Assembly: GCF_900880625.1 (NCBI RefSeq) | Contig: NZ_CAAHFB010000004.1 | Coordinates: 166,319 to 230,318 of the forward strand | Direction: 5' to 3' | From: Halorhabdus rudnickae | Lineage (GTDB): Archaea; Halobacteriota; Halobacteria; Halobacteriales; Haloarculaceae | Length of the DNA: 64,000 bases | In this document: piece after piece, positions 54,785 to 63,600 of the stretch | How positions within the stretch are numbered: position 1 is the first letter of the stretch | How the letters are laid out: every line of letters starts with the position of its first letter | Translations under genes and position numbers: made by a program | The notes under the pieces: generated by a model | Databases searched by the model: none | What the model was told of the DNA's origin: nothing | The model's input: only the letters and a program-made list of their open reading frames with translations

Positions 54785-54984
54785 ACGATCCGACTTGGCA
54801 GGAACGGAACAAAAGTGTTGGCCTGCCTGTCCCGCGGGGAGAACAACTATGCAAGCACGATACCTTGCTCGCCTAATCGGGATATCCGCCGTGGCACGAC
54901 CTGTCTCTCTCACGTTCGGTAGGGTCTTCGGGCAACACTCCTGTTTTGAGTGCTTGGAAACACCCGGAGCCACTAGCATGGAAG

Positions 54985-55082
54985 CTTCCTTAGATAATTA
55001 TTATTTGTTGTATTATAGTTAAAATATGCCGTAGTATCCGGGGAATCGATATATGGTTCTCTCGGGCCGGAGTTGTATATGT
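54985..55082 (+). promoter_or_regulatory. AT-rich promoter region of the alcohol dehydrogenase
   Basis: A long AT block (GATAATTATTATTTGTTGTA then TTATAGTTAAAATATGCC, 54994-55031) precedes ATG 55083. TTATAGTT and TTAAAATAT are plausible TATA elements. Such a low-GC island inside the SPFH-NfeD neighbourhood suggests the dehydrogenase arrived with its own regulatory DNA. Confidence 0.5.
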
Positions 55083-56135
55083 ATGCGTGCAGCTGTCATG
55101 GAAGAGTACCAGGAACCGCTCGTAATCGACGACGTGGCGGATCCGGAGCCGGATCCGAACGGCGCCGTCGCACGGATCGACAGCGTCGGCGTCTGCCGGA
55201 GCGACTGGCACGCCTGGCAGGGTCACTGGGACTGGATCGACTATCGACCGGATCCGCCGCACGTCCTCGGGCACGAACCGGTGGGCACCATTATCGAAGT
55301 CGGCGAGGATGTCGAGACCGTCGAAGTCGGTCAGCAGGTCGCGATCCCGTTCAACCTCGGGTGTGGGCACTGTCATCTCTGTCGGACTGGACACGAGAAC
55401 ATCTGTGAGAACCACCAGGGGCTCGGATTTACTGTCTCCGGTGCCTTTGCCGAGCAGGTCCATATCCCGACGGCGGATGTCAACGCCGTGCCGCTGCCGG
55501 ACTCGATCGATCCGAAGACGGCGGCCGGCATCGGCTGTCGGTTTATGACCTCTTATCACGGGGTTGCTCATCGCGCTGACGTCGGTCGTGGCGAGGACGT
55601 GGTCATCTACGGACTCGGGGGAGTCGGGCTCTCTGGCGTCCAGATTGCCGATGCCCTCGGTGCCAACGTCATCGGTGTCGACCTTGAGGACCGAAAGCTC
55701 GAGAAAGCCGAGGAACTCGGCGCAGTCGCGACGGTCAACGCCGCCGAGACCGATCCAGTTGCGGAGGTTCGGGCCATCACTGACGGTGGGGCGGCTGTCT
55801 CCGTCGACGCACTAGGTATCGCCGAGACCACGAAAAACGCCGTCAACTCTCTGGCAAAGAATGGCCGACACGTCCAGCTTGGGATGACCACCGAAGAGGA
55901 AAGCGGGGAGATTCCCTTGCCGGTCGACCGGTTTGTCTCCAGTGAAATCGACTTCTATGGGTCCTTGGGGCTCCAGCCTTCACATTACCCGGAGATGCTC
56001 GATATGATCGAGAGCGGGAAGCTTGACCCCACGGCGCTGGTCTCCGAGACGATCAGCCTCGATGATATTCCGGAGACGCTCGCTGCGATGAGCGACTTCG
56101 ACACGGTTGGGCTCCCGGTCTGTAACGACTTCTGA
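55083..56135 (+). CDS. zinc-dependent alcohol dehydrogenase
   Basis: A 350-residue MDR-family enzyme oxidising alcohols with NAD(P). Catalytic zinc ligands: Cys ~38 (GVCRSDWH) and His ~64/Glu ~65 (GHEPVG). The structural zinc has four Cys (CGHCHLC...C, ~94, 97, 100, 108). The Rossmann motif VVIYGLGGVGLSGVQIA and the Asp of NVIGVDLEDRKLE favour NAD. Start ATG 55083 (MRAAVMEEYQEP) is typical. It is on the opposite strand to, and between, the SPFH and NfeD genes. Confidence 0.93.
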   Translation: MRAAVMEEYQEPLVIDDVADPEPDPNGAVARIDSVGVCRSDWHAWQGHWDWIDYRPDPPHVLGHEPVGTIIEVGEDVETVEVGQQVAIPFNLGCGHCHLCRTGHENICENHQGLGFTVSGAFAEQVHIPTADVNAVPLPDSIDPKTAAGIGCRFMTSYHGVAHRADVGRGEDVVIYGLGGVGLSGVQIADALGANVIGVDLEDRKLEKAEELGAVATVNAAETDPVAEVRAITDGGAAVSVDALGIAETTKNAVNSLAKNGRHVQLGMTTEEESGEIPLPVDRFVSSEIDFYGSLGLQPSHYPEMLDMIESGKLDPTALVSETISLDDIPETLAAMSDFDTVGLPVCNDF

Positions 56136-56150
56136 TTGGGCGCCGCCGTG

Positions 56151-56738
56151 TCAGGCGGGATCCGTCTCCGGTTCTCTGTCGGCATCTCTCCCTGGATTTT
56201 TTGCTTCCGGCTCAGTGGCTTCCCGACCCGCCTCGAGTTCTTCGTCGATCTCGTCGGAACTGAGGACGGCCATCGACTCGACAGTGAGGACATTCCCCCC
56301 GCCGGGATCGACGACGATGACTTCTTCGCCGACGGGGATCTCGTCGTCGAACGCCCGGGCTTGATAGTGGGGGTTGAAGCCACCGCTCCGGAGTTTGACC
56401 TGGCCCTCGCTTGCGGTGACCCGCTCGGTCACACGTCCGGTTGCGCCTTTCAACGACTCGGAGTCGCTGGTTCGTGCCTCACCTTTCCCGCCGTAGAAGT
56501 CGAACTGTCGGTAGGCATACAGTGTAACCGATCCGACGGCCAGTACCACTCCGGCCATGATCACGACTGAGAAGACGCCAAGCGACGCCGGGAGTGCGAG
56601 TCCGACCAGTCCGGCGATAAGCAGTGCGATCCCCAGGACGATGAAGTACGCTCCCGGAGCCATCGCTTCCGCGATGAGGAGCAACGCTCCCGCTAACAGC
56701 AATAGCAACGACAGATCCGTGCCAAAGACCGACGCCAT
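56151..56738 (-). CDS. NfeD-like membrane protein
   Basis: A 195-residue short-type NfeD: three to four transmembrane helices (LLLLLAGALLLIAEAMAPGA, FIVLGIALLIAGLVGLALP, VVIMAGVVLAVGSVTLYAY), then a soluble OB-fold (LKGATGRVTERVTASEGQVK...GGFNPHYQARAFDDEIPVGE...VVDPGGGNVLTVE). It usually works with an SPFH protein (53654). Acidic C-terminal tail. Confidence 0.9.
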   Translation of the reverse strand: MASVFGTDLSLLLLLAGALLLIAEAMAPGAYFIVLGIALLIAGLVGLALPASLGVFSVVIMAGVVLAVGSVTLYAYRQFDFYGGKGEARTSDSESLKGATGRVTERVTASEGQVKLRSGGFNPHYQARAFDDEIPVGEEVIVVDPGGGNVLTVESMAVLSSDEIDEELEAGREATEPEAKNPGRDADREPETDPA

Positions 56739-56831
56739 GCCCCCATCTTTGGTCCGAGATGAGTTAACAGTTCGGGCCTCTTTTCTCTGTCAGCAACCCG
56801 CCCAGTTCGAACCGTCCTGTGGACGCGCCCG

Positions 56832-57047
56832 TCATTTTCTCTCCTCGGGAACGGGCGGGTTCACGAACAGCCCATCGACCAGGAGCACGAGACACACGAT
56901 CCCGGCGGCCCCGATCGCCAGCACGGTAGAGTCGACGATCCAGCGACCGAGGACGAACGTTCCGAAAAAGGCGAGCGGGAGGGCGAACAGTATCAGGTCC
57001 TGGCGGGACGCGGACAGTGTCGAACCCATCGGTTCTGGCGGGTTCAT
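56832..57047 (-). CDS. small two-helix membrane protein
   Basis: A 71-residue hypothetical protein (MNPPEPMGSTLSASRQDLIL...) with two hydrophobic helices (~18-37 and ~45-62) separated by a short polar turn, ending VNPPVPEERK. No family recognised. It lies 93 bases upstream of NfeD on the same strand and might be co-transcribed. Confidence 0.6.
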   Translation of the reverse strand: MNPPEPMGSTLSASRQDLILFALPLAFFGTFVLGRWIVDSTVLAIGAAGIVCLVLLVDGLFVNPPVPEERK

Positions 57048-57267
57048 CGTAGACTGGCTGATGAGCTCGACGCACAAAAAAGTAATTAGATATAATTAAA
57101 AGGTCGATCCCGCCGCGCATCGATCGAGCCGCTTTCCTGCCATCTCTCGGCTTGACTGCGACAGCGACCGGTATCCGGAGCGTTTCTCTTTCCCCGGTGT
57201 GGCGGGTGATCACCGCAGTACCTGCCTGCAAGGCGTCCCTTTTGGTCGGGCCCATCGAAGAGACAGT

Positions 57268-58275
57268 ATGACTGAACGAGTCTGTGTCGTCGGCGCCGGC
57301 ATCGCCGGGGCAGGGGCGGCCCACGTGCTGGACGGCGTCGATGTGACGGTCTTCGAGATGGACACCGTCGGCGGGCGCATGGCGAGTCACCGCCGGAACG
57401 GATGTGTGTTCGACTTCGGCGCGAACTACCTCGAACTCGGGGACGCGGACCTCGAATCCGTTATCGAGGACGCCGCCGGGGACGTTGCCGTCGAGATCGA
57501 ACCGCCGGTCTGGCAGTTCGACGCGAGCGGCGAGATCGCCGAAGGTCAGACGCCTCAGAACACCCGCTGGACGACCAAAGAGGGTCTCGATGGCATTGTC
57601 CGGGCGATGATAGAGAACAGCGGGGCCGATCTGGAGGTCGGCGTCGGCGTCACCCACCTTGAGCGCCTCACGGACGGTTGGCTGGTCAGAACCGACACGG
57701 GCGAGCGGGAGTTCGACGCGGTCGTGCTGGCCGTCCCCGGCGCTTCGGCGTCGGTACTCTTCGAGACAGCCGACTGGGGCGCTCCCATCCGAGCTGACCT
57801 CGCGGGAGCGCTCGATACGATCCCCTATCGGACGATGGACAGCGTCGCGTTGCACTACCCCTTCGAACTCGAGACGCCGTTTTTCGGCCTCGTCAGCGAG
57901 GAGGGGGTCTACGATGTCGCCTGGGTCTCCAACGAGGGGCACAAGCCGGGCCACGTTCCGGATGGTGAGGCCATCGTCATCGTCCAGTTCGGTCCAGGAT
58001 GGGCAGTCACGCATCCGCAGACGTCACCCGCCGCGGCCGCCGAGGCCGCCACACAGCGAGTAGTGGAACTCCTTGGGGACGACCGATTGACCGAGCCAAC
58101 ATGGTGGGAGTACCAACGCTGGGGCGACGCCGTTCCGACCCGCGGGATCGACGACTCACTGTTCGAACGCGCTCTCGAGGACGACCTCGCGATCGCAGGC
58201 GACTGGGTCGAAGGGATCGGCCGGACGCGGGCGGCGCTCCGGAGCGGGCTCCGTGCCGGTCGCGAACTCCTGTAA
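57268..58275 (+). CDS. FAD-dependent oxidoreductase (renalase-like amine oxidase fold)
   Basis: A 335-residue flavoprotein. FAD-binding motifs: VCVVGAGIAGAGAAHVLDGV (GxGxxG), then VTVFEMDTVGGRMASHRR (Glu plus GG-R-x), CVFDFGANYLEL, and a C-terminal AIAGDWVEGIGRTRAALRSG. The size and arrangement resemble renalase/NAD(P)-binding FAD oxidoreductases. The substrate is unclear. Single gene with a ~220-base intergenic region upstream. Confidence 0.87.
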   Translation: MTERVCVVGAGIAGAGAAHVLDGVDVTVFEMDTVGGRMASHRRNGCVFDFGANYLELGDADLESVIEDAAGDVAVEIEPPVWQFDASGEIAEGQTPQNTRWTTKEGLDGIVRAMIENSGADLEVGVGVTHLERLTDGWLVRTDTGEREFDAVVLAVPGASASVLFETADWGAPIRADLAGALDTIPYRTMDSVALHYPFELETPFFGLVSEEGVYDVAWVSNEGHKPGHVPDGEAIVIVQFGPGWAVTHPQTSPAAAAEAATQRVVELLGDDRLTEPTWWEYQRWGDAVPTRGIDDSLFERALEDDLAIAGDWVEGIGRTRAALRSGLRAGRELL

Positions 58276-58321
58276 TCGGCCGCAAGTATCTTTGTCACGC
58301 CGGAGCAACGGCCCGGATGAC

Positions 58322-58438
58322 ATGTCTGACTTCGAGGCCTACACCTGTGAAACGTGTGGTGAGGACTTCAAGGCACATCCGAGTTCGAACGCCGCCGAAA
58401 CGGGCTATTGCAGTCCCGCCTGTGAAAACGCCGCCTGA
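58322..58438 (+). CDS. 38-residue zinc-finger microprotein
   Basis: ATG 58322 gives MSDFEAYTCETCGEDFKAHP, then AAETGYCSPACENAA and a stop. CETC and a CSPAC pair 19 residues later make a treble-clef-like zinc knuckle of the MYM/TRASH look. It starts ~45 bases after the FAD gene and may share its transcript. Function unknown. Confidence 0.68.
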   Translation: MSDFEAYTCETCGEDFKAHPSSNAAETGYCSPACENAA

Positions 58439-58453
58439 AACGGCCCCCGCGAT

Positions 58454-59944
58454 TTATTCGTCGGGTCGGTAGTTCGGTGCCTCGTCGGTGATGACGACAT
58501 CGTGGGGATGGTTTTCTTGCTGGCCGGCACCCGAGACCCGGACGAACTCCGCGCGCTCTTTGAAATCGGGAATGGATTCGGCGCCGACGTACCCCATGCC
58601 GGATTTCATGCCGCCGACGAGCTGGTGGAGTTCGTCCTCGACCGGCCCCTTGTACGGCGTTGCGGCCTCGACGCCCTCCGGGACGTACTCTTCGTCGTCC
58701 TGTCCCGCTTCGACGTCTTTGAGGTAGCGGTCGCCGCCACCGGACTTCATCGCCCCGACCGATCCCATCCCGCGGTACTGCTTGTACTTCTTGCCGTTCA
58801 TCGTAACGATGCGGCCGGGGGCCTCGTCGGTGCCCGCGAAGTAAGACCCAAGCATGACGGCGTCCGCGCCAGCCCCGATCGCCTTGATCGCGTCCCCGGA
58901 GTACCGAATCCCGCCGTCGGCGATCACTGGCACGTCGTGATCGGCAGCAACGTCCGCGACCTCCGCCGTCGCCGTCAGCTGTGGCATCCCTGATCCGGAG
59001 ACGATCCGGGTCGTACAGATGCTTCCCGGACCGATGCCGACCTTCAGGCCGTCGGCGAACTCGACAAGATCCTCGGCGGCCTCGCGGGTCCCGATGTTTC
59101 CGACCACGACATCGGCCTCGACCTGTGACTTGATGTCACGGGCGCTCTCGACGACGTCGAGGTTGTGAGCATGTGCACAATCGATGAAGAGAACGTCCGC
59201 GCCGGCCTCGTCGGCTGCGACGGCTCGCTCCTCTCCGAAGGGGCCGACTGCGACGCCACACCGGAGGCGTCCGTCGTCGTCACGGACCGCCTTGTCGTAC
59301 TCGCGTCGCTGGAGGATCCCCTGCATCGTCACGAGGCCGACGAGTCGCTCCTCGTCGTCGACGATCGGGACGCGCTCGATCTTGTGGTCGTACATGAGTT
59401 CGAGCGCCTCCCGGGGCGTAACCGACTCGCTCGCGGTGATGACCTCGTCGGTCATCGCCTCGCTGACAGCGTCGCTCTCGCCAACCTCAAGGTACGGCCG
59501 GATATCCGTCGCCGAGATGATCCCCAGGACTTCGTCGTCCTCGCCGACGACTGGCGCGCCACTGACGCCACGGTGGTCCATCATCGCATCGACCTCGCGG
59601 ACGGTCTGGTCGGGGGCGGCCGTGACGACGTCGCGGATGATCAACTCGTCGGCGCGCTTGACGCGCTCGATTTCGGCGACCATCCGGTCGACATCCATGT
59701 TCCGATGAATGACACCCAGCCCGCCATGCCGTGCCATCGCGATTGCCATATCGCCGTCCGTGACGGTGTCCATCGCCGCCGAGAGGACCGGCACGTTCAG
59801 TGTGACGTTTTTCGAGACGTGCGTCTCGGTGGTCGCATCATCGGGTTCGACGCGACTCTCCTTGGGCCGTAAGAGTACGTCGTCGAACGTCAGTGCTTCC
59901 GGTACCTCAAGTTTCGTCGAGAACGGTCGGTCGGACTTCGCCAT
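58454..59944 (-). CDS. guaB: inosine-5'-monophosphate dehydrogenase
   Basis: A 496-residue enzyme oxidising IMP to XMP, the committed step of GMP synthesis. TIM-barrel start [20 protein letters not shown]; two CBS domains inserted (~95-220, with [20 protein letters not shown]); catalytic loop [13 protein letters not shown] with the Cys; IMP site [18 protein letters not shown]; flap [10 protein letters not shown]. Complete and of normal length. Convergent with the small zinc-finger gene; ATG 59944. Confidence 0.96.
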   Translation of the reverse strand: MAKSDRPFSTKLEVPEALTFDDVLLRPKESRVEPDDATTETHVSKNVTLNVPVLSAAMDTVTDGDMAIAMARHGGLGVIHRNMDVDRMVAEIERVKRADELIIRDVVTAAPDQTVREVDAMMDHRGVSGAPVVGEDDEVLGIISATDIRPYLEVGESDAVSEAMTDEVITASESVTPREALELMYDHKIERVPIVDDEERLVGLVTMQGILQRREYDKAVRDDDGRLRCGVAVGPFGEERAVAADEAGADVLFIDCAHAHNLDVVESARDIKSQVEADVVVGNIGTREAAEDLVEFADGLKVGIGPGSICTTRIVSGSGMPQLTATAEVADVAADHDVPVIADGGIRYSGDAIKAIGAGADAVMLGSYFAGTDEAPGRIVTMNGKKYKQYRGMGSVGAMKSGGGDRYLKDVEAGQDDEEYVPEGVEAATPYKGPVEDELHQLVGGMKSGMGYVGAESIPDFKERAEFVRVSGAGQQENHPHDVVITDEAPNYRPDE

Positions 59945-60423
59945 GTAAGCCGTCCGCCACCTCGACCCAAAAGGGTTGCGAGTCACATCTGGTGGTGAGC
60001 ATATTCCGGCCCGCCGAGTTGACGACGATCCTTGATCGAAACCGTTCAAAATAACCCATTTGGCCGTTTCCACAGTTGTTTCGTCGAGATGTTCGTCTGT
60101 TCTGCGCGCAGATCTGTGTGAGCTCATCTCTTGGGGTCGACTCTCACGCAACGTTTTTATCCAAATCCATCATTGTTCAACACATGGCTTCCGCCATCCC
60201 CACTCGAATGCGGACCGCCCGAAAGCAAAGCCGTGACGCTGCAGGGGCGAATACATTTACAACATCGATGGGGACAGCGTTCAATTTCGGGATTGGAAGC
60301 AATTCAGGCAGTTGGCTTCCTTCCCAAAGCGGACGCGAGGCGGAGCACGCCCACCCCGACAGGCGACGCTATCGGGGCAGGTCTCAGTACCCACGGGCCA
60401 CGGGAGACGGCCGCCCCTAGCTG
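59945..60423. other. 479-base region without a supported gene
   Basis: Holds the guaB promoter at its left edge. A CGTTTTTATCC box at ~60151 sits ~30 bases before an ATG at 60184 that opens a 78-codon frame to 60420 (MASAIPTRMRTARKQSR...), but composition is basic and unlike haloarchaeal proteins. A transcribed leader of the DUF5794 gene or a non-coding RNA is possible. I see no known RNA family signature. Confidence 0.45.
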
Positions 60424-61317
60424 ATGAGCAGCTCTAGACACCCGGTCGCGTTAGCCATCGAGCGACGCGTGGGCGGTGACGGTCGCTTACTCGCTACCAT
60501 CATGTGCCTCCCGCTGGTCGATGGCGTCTTCCCGGCGTTGATTCTCGCCGGCGCAGTCGGCAGCGTATTCGGTATTCTTGAGGTCGGTTTGCTGGTCTTT
60601 GGCGGCAGCGCCACGGTGGCAGTTATCCTCGCGGATATGGATGGGACCCCGCGCGAACAGGCCCGGACTGTCCTGGGCGTTGGGGCGATTCTGGTTCCCA
60701 TTGCCGCCCTGGAGGCAACTCTCGCCCCGTCGATCGCCAGCGTGCTCGATCTGGCGATCTTCGAGCGCTTCGCTGGCGTGGTCATCCTAGCAATCGCAGC
60801 CAGAACCACCAGTGCCAGGATCAGCGAGAGCATTCCCCGGCCGGCGGTGATCGTCGGGTTCGGGTTGATCGCCAGTCTCGATCTCTCCGGAGCGGAACTC
60901 GCAGTTTCGACCGACCCTGCACTGATCATCAGCGGAACGGCCGCGGCAGCGGCTGGTGTGGGGTTCGCGCTGCTCGTCGCACTGGCCGGTCCGTGGCTCC
61001 GGGCGAGTGTCGACATCGACCGCTTCCGATTCGGTAGTGCCGTGGCACTCGGCGTTCTGGCGCTGTCGATCTTCGGGCTCATCCCGTCGGATGCGCCGCT
61101 CAGTCTCGCTGTACTCGCTGTCGCGGTACTCCTGTCATTCGATCCTGACACTGAGAGCTCCCAAGCGACCGACGCGGCGACGGACGGTGGTCCCGACGCA
61201 ACTGCCCCCAACGGCGGTCAAAAGCGTGCCACTGACGACGCCGTCGAAGAGACGCCACACGTCCCGTCGTTCGAGGCCGACGAACGCGACGGAGACGATC
61301 AGCTCCCCTGGTTGTGA
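60424..61317 (+). CDS. DUF5794 family membrane protein
   Basis: A 297-residue haloarchaeal protein with about seven hydrophobic helices (LATIMCLPLVDGVFPALILA, ILEVGLLVFGGSATVAVILA and later ones). A cytoplasmic acidic tail of ~70 residues ends HVPSFEADERDGDDQLPWL. I recognise it as DUF5794 from memory; the next gene is DUF5795, a pairing I believe is common. Function unknown. Confidence 0.75.
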   Translation: MSSSRHPVALAIERRVGGDGRLLATIMCLPLVDGVFPALILAGAVGSVFGILEVGLLVFGGSATVAVILADMDGTPREQARTVLGVGAILVPIAALEATLAPSIASVLDLAIFERFAGVVILAIAARTTSARISESIPRPAVIVGFGLIASLDLSGAELAVSTDPALIISGTAAAAAGVGFALLVALAGPWLRASVDIDRFRFGSAVALGVLALSIFGLIPSDAPLSLAVLAVAVLLSFDPDTESSQATDAATDGGPDATAPNGGQKRATDDAVEETPHVPSFEADERDGDDQLPWL

Positions 61318-61378
61318 CTCTTGTCGCGAGATTCACCACGACGGGAAGGCTTAGGAGTGTCGACCGCCTGGAGCGATC

Positions 61379-61606
61379 ATGCCCGAGAATCGCGTCGTGC
61401 AGGGGCGTATGGTGACGGCCCGACGGCTGGCAGAACTCATCGAGGACGATGACGTTATGGACGCCGAGTCGATCGCCGATGCCGACCGGGACTGTCCGGA
61501 GTGTGGCGGGGATGTCATCGAAGTCGGCTATATGCCTTCCGTCACGGAATTCGTGACTGGCCAGAAGTGCCAAAACTGTGACTGGCAGGCCACTGATCGT
61601 GACTGA
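61379..61606 (+). CDS. DUF5795 family zinc-ribbon protein
   Basis: A 75-residue protein with MVTARRLAELIEDDDVMDAE and a clear zinc ribbon (CPECGGD...CQNCDWQ). The family is haloarchaeal and of unknown function. It follows DUF5794 on the same strand with 61 bases between, and its stop is ~50 bases before tRNA-Trp. Confidence 0.78.
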   Translation: MPENRVVQGRMVTARRLAELIEDDDVMDAESIADADRDCPECGGDVIEVGYMPSVTEFVTGQKCQNCDWQATDRD

Positions 61607-61658
61607 TGGCGGCCCGAATCGAAATCCATTTACCACGAATCGCCTTACGACGGAGCGC

Positions 61659-61835
61659 GGGGTCGTGGCCAAGTCCGGCATGGCGACTGACTCCAGAGGC
61701 ACCGCGCCCGGGACGACACTCCAGACTGATATACTGAGCGACCGGCTGATCACCGGCCGCCTTGATGACCCTCTGGAGTTCCGAGGCGCAACCGGAGATA
61801 TCAGTCGATCGGGGGTTCAAATCCCTCCGACCCCA
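61659..61835 (+). tRNA. tRNA-Trp (anticodon CCA) with a 103-nt intron
   Basis: The acceptor 5' strand GGGGTCG (61659-61665) pairs with CGACCCC (61828-61834), followed by discriminator A 61835; CCA is not encoded. The D-arm GCCAAGTCCGGCATGGC follows. The anticodon stem ACTGA (61686-61690) pairs with TCAGT (61801-61805) and the anticodon CCA is 61693-61695. The T arm is GGGGGTTCAAATCCCTC. The intron, between positions 37 and 38, spans about 61697-61799, matching the well-known haloarchaeal pre-tRNA-Trp. A T-rich stretch (~61850) may terminate transcription. Confidence 0.95.
61697..61799 (+). ncRNA. intron-encoded box C/D guide RNA for tRNA-Trp Cm34 and Um39
   Basis: Box C TGATGA is 61763-61768 and a D-type box CTGA is 61734-61737. 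The guide GACTGATAT (61724-61732) pairs perfectly with ATATCAGTC at 61798-61806; the fifth base before box D (61729) pairs with 61801, tRNA position 39. A second guide CCTCTGGAGT (61770-61779) pairs with the anticodon arm (61690-61699); with CCGA (61781-61784) as the other D box, the fifth base (61776) pairs with 61693, position 34. Both sites obey the N+5 rule, as described for Haloferax. Confidence 0.9.
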
Positions 61836-61908
61836 TTGGGATTATAGTCCTTTTCCGTCCTTTGCTTACACTTCCCCGGTACTGAAAAACCCATAGCGGA
61901 TGTGACAC

Positions 61909-62127
61909 TCATGACGAAACCTCCAGGTCCTCGGGGTGCAGGTGCTCGCGCACGTCGATACTCTCAGTCCGCCCTCGGCGCCGCTCCAGCTCGTCGCCGA
62001 ACTCGGGATCGTCGTAGTACCGTCGGATCACCGACGGCGTGGCGGCGGCCCGCTCGGCGACGGTCTCGGCCGACAGCCCCAGGTTGCGCTGCCAGGTGAT
62101 CGATCCCCGGCGGATCGGATGGGGCGA
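61909..62127 (-). pseudogene. 3' fragment of a tyrosine-recombinase integrase
   Basis: Minus-strand peptide HPIRRGSITWQRNLGLSAET then VAERAAATPSVIRRYYDDPE, continuing ELERRRG...HLHPEDLEVSS and a stop. It carries the H-x-x-R box (HPIRRG) and the tyrosine region (RRYYDDP) typical of the C-terminus of haloarchaeal phage/plasmid integrases. The catalytic domain's first half and the N-terminus are missing; the sequence is joined at ~62125 to dehydrogenase sequence in the opposite orientation. Its stop faces tRNA-Trp, 73 bases away. Confidence 0.78.
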
Positions 62128-63124
62128 GCGCGTCAGCGGAGAGAAAGTCGTCGTCGTCGTCGCCGCCGGGGGTCGTCCACTCGTGCCGCCGATCGACGGC
62201 CTTGATTCGGTCGAGTTTCTCACCAGTCGCGAAGCGCTGTATCTCGACGAACAGCCCGAGAGCCTCGTCACCATCGGTGGCGGATATATCGCTGTCGAGT
62301 TGGGCTACTTCTTCGAAACGCTGGGGACAGACGTGCGTATCATCGAATCCGGTGAGACGCTTCTTGGCCGGGAAGATCCCGACGTGAGCGAGACGTTCAC
62401 CGATATCGCACGCGATCGTCACGGGGTTCACACCGGGTATCGCGCGACTGCCGTCGAATCGGTGAACGGTCCCGTCCGGGTCACCGCTGAGAGCGAAGAC
62501 GACGACGCGATCACCGTCGAGGGCGAAGAGGTGCTGGTCGCGGCGGGCCGACGACCGAACACGGATACACTCGACGTTGCGGCAGCCGGGATCGAAACGG
62601 ACGATCGCGGGTTCATAGTGACGGACGAACAGTTGCAGACGAGCGCCGAGAACGTCTGGGCCCAGGGCGACATCGCCGGCAACGCGATGTTCAAACACTC
62701 CGGCGATTACGAGACCCGCCTTGCCATCAACAACGTCGTTCACGATGCGGAACGTGAAATCGACCTCTCGGCGCTGCCACATGCCGTCTTCACCGAGCCT
62801 CAGATCGCCGGGGTCGGCGCGACCGAAGCCGAGCTCCAGACTGCCGAACAGGCGTCCGTCGTTGGTCGACGGGCCCTGCCCGAGACCCTCATGGGACGGG
62901 CGAAGAAACTGGAAGAAGGGTTCGTGAAAGTACTGGCCACCCCCGACGGTGAGATCCTTGGCTGTCACATGCTGGGTGAGGAAGCCTCGACGATGATCCA
63001 CGAGGTGCTCGTCGCGATGCGGGCTGGCTCGGGGCAGGTTAGCGACATTACCGACACGATCCACGCCCACCCGACGCTGAACAAGGCCGTCGAGTATTCC
63101 TTCAGGGACGCTCTGGACGCATAG
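62128..63124 (+). pseudogene. 5'-truncated dihydrolipoamide dehydrogenase-family gene
   Basis: The frame from about EKVVVVVAAGGRPLVPPIDG onward matches class I pyridine nucleotide-disulfide oxidoreductases: VTIGGGYIAVELGYFFETLG (NAD site), EEVLVAAGRRPNTDTL, VWAQGDIAGNAMFKH (second FAD contact) and the dimerisation domain ending TIHAHPTLNKAVEYSFRDAL. The N-terminal ~120 residues with the FAD GxGxxG motif and redox-active CxxxxC are gone. Deletion joined it to the integrase fragment. A start at 62039 would only add integrase antisense sequence, so I call it a pseudogene. Confidence 0.85.
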
Positions 63125-63176
63125 CGAACCAGGTTGCACTTCTAATTACTTCCGGGATATTACCATGGACTTCGAG

Positions 63177-63386
63177 TCACTCGGCTGATTGGCGCGGTTC
63201 AGTGCGTGGCGTGGTACTGGCAGCGAGCAGCGCGACGGCGCCCATCAGTAGGCCCAGCACTGCAAGGCCGAAACCCATGATCGATTTTGTAGGGGTCCTA
63301 ATCTCGAAGATAAGTCCCAAAATGATGAACTGAACAGCCAGTAAGTGGAGGTGGAGTGTGCCCGTCAGTGAGACCTTACGTACCAT
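63177..63386 (-). CDS. small two-helix membrane protein
   Basis: A 69-residue hypothetical protein (MVRKVSLTGTLHLHLLAVQF...) with two hydrophobic segments (~12-28 and ~38-56) and a polar tail. The upstream DNA is very AT-rich (TTATTATTATATGTAAATAT on the minus strand), consistent with a promoter directly before ATG 63386. No family recognised. Confidence 0.58.
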   Translation of the reverse strand: MVRKVSLTGTLHLHLLAVQFIILGLIFEIRTPTKSIMGFGLAVLGLLMGAVALLAASTTPRTEPRQSAE

Positions 63387-63600
63387 ATTTACATATAATA
63401 ATAAAATCACTTAAATCCAGCGTGAGACGGCAATGATGACCTGGTATCTGTGCCATTTTGAATAGGTGCTTAACTCACATTAAATTGGCTCAAAGGGTTT
63501 TCTCGGCCTTGTTTAGACGTTCGAAACAGCGCAACTCAGCGACTCTCGAACTAGTATCGTATTCCTAGTAGTCCACGCTAAATGTCTAACTTACTAGGAT
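63387..63600. other. low-GC intergenic DNA with a short inverted repeat
   Basis: AT-rich DNA between the small membrane gene and the transposase remnant. TCCTAGTA (63563-63570) and TACTAGGA (63592-63599) form a perfect 8-bp inverted repeat directly before the transposase start at 63601. This may be an IS terminal structure or a promoter hairpin. No gene seen. Confidence 0.4.

Noticed and set aside
60131..60424. 97-codon frame before DUF5794
   Set aside because: Rich in Pro, Arg and Gln with no acidic bias; its upstream start lies before the likely promoter box.
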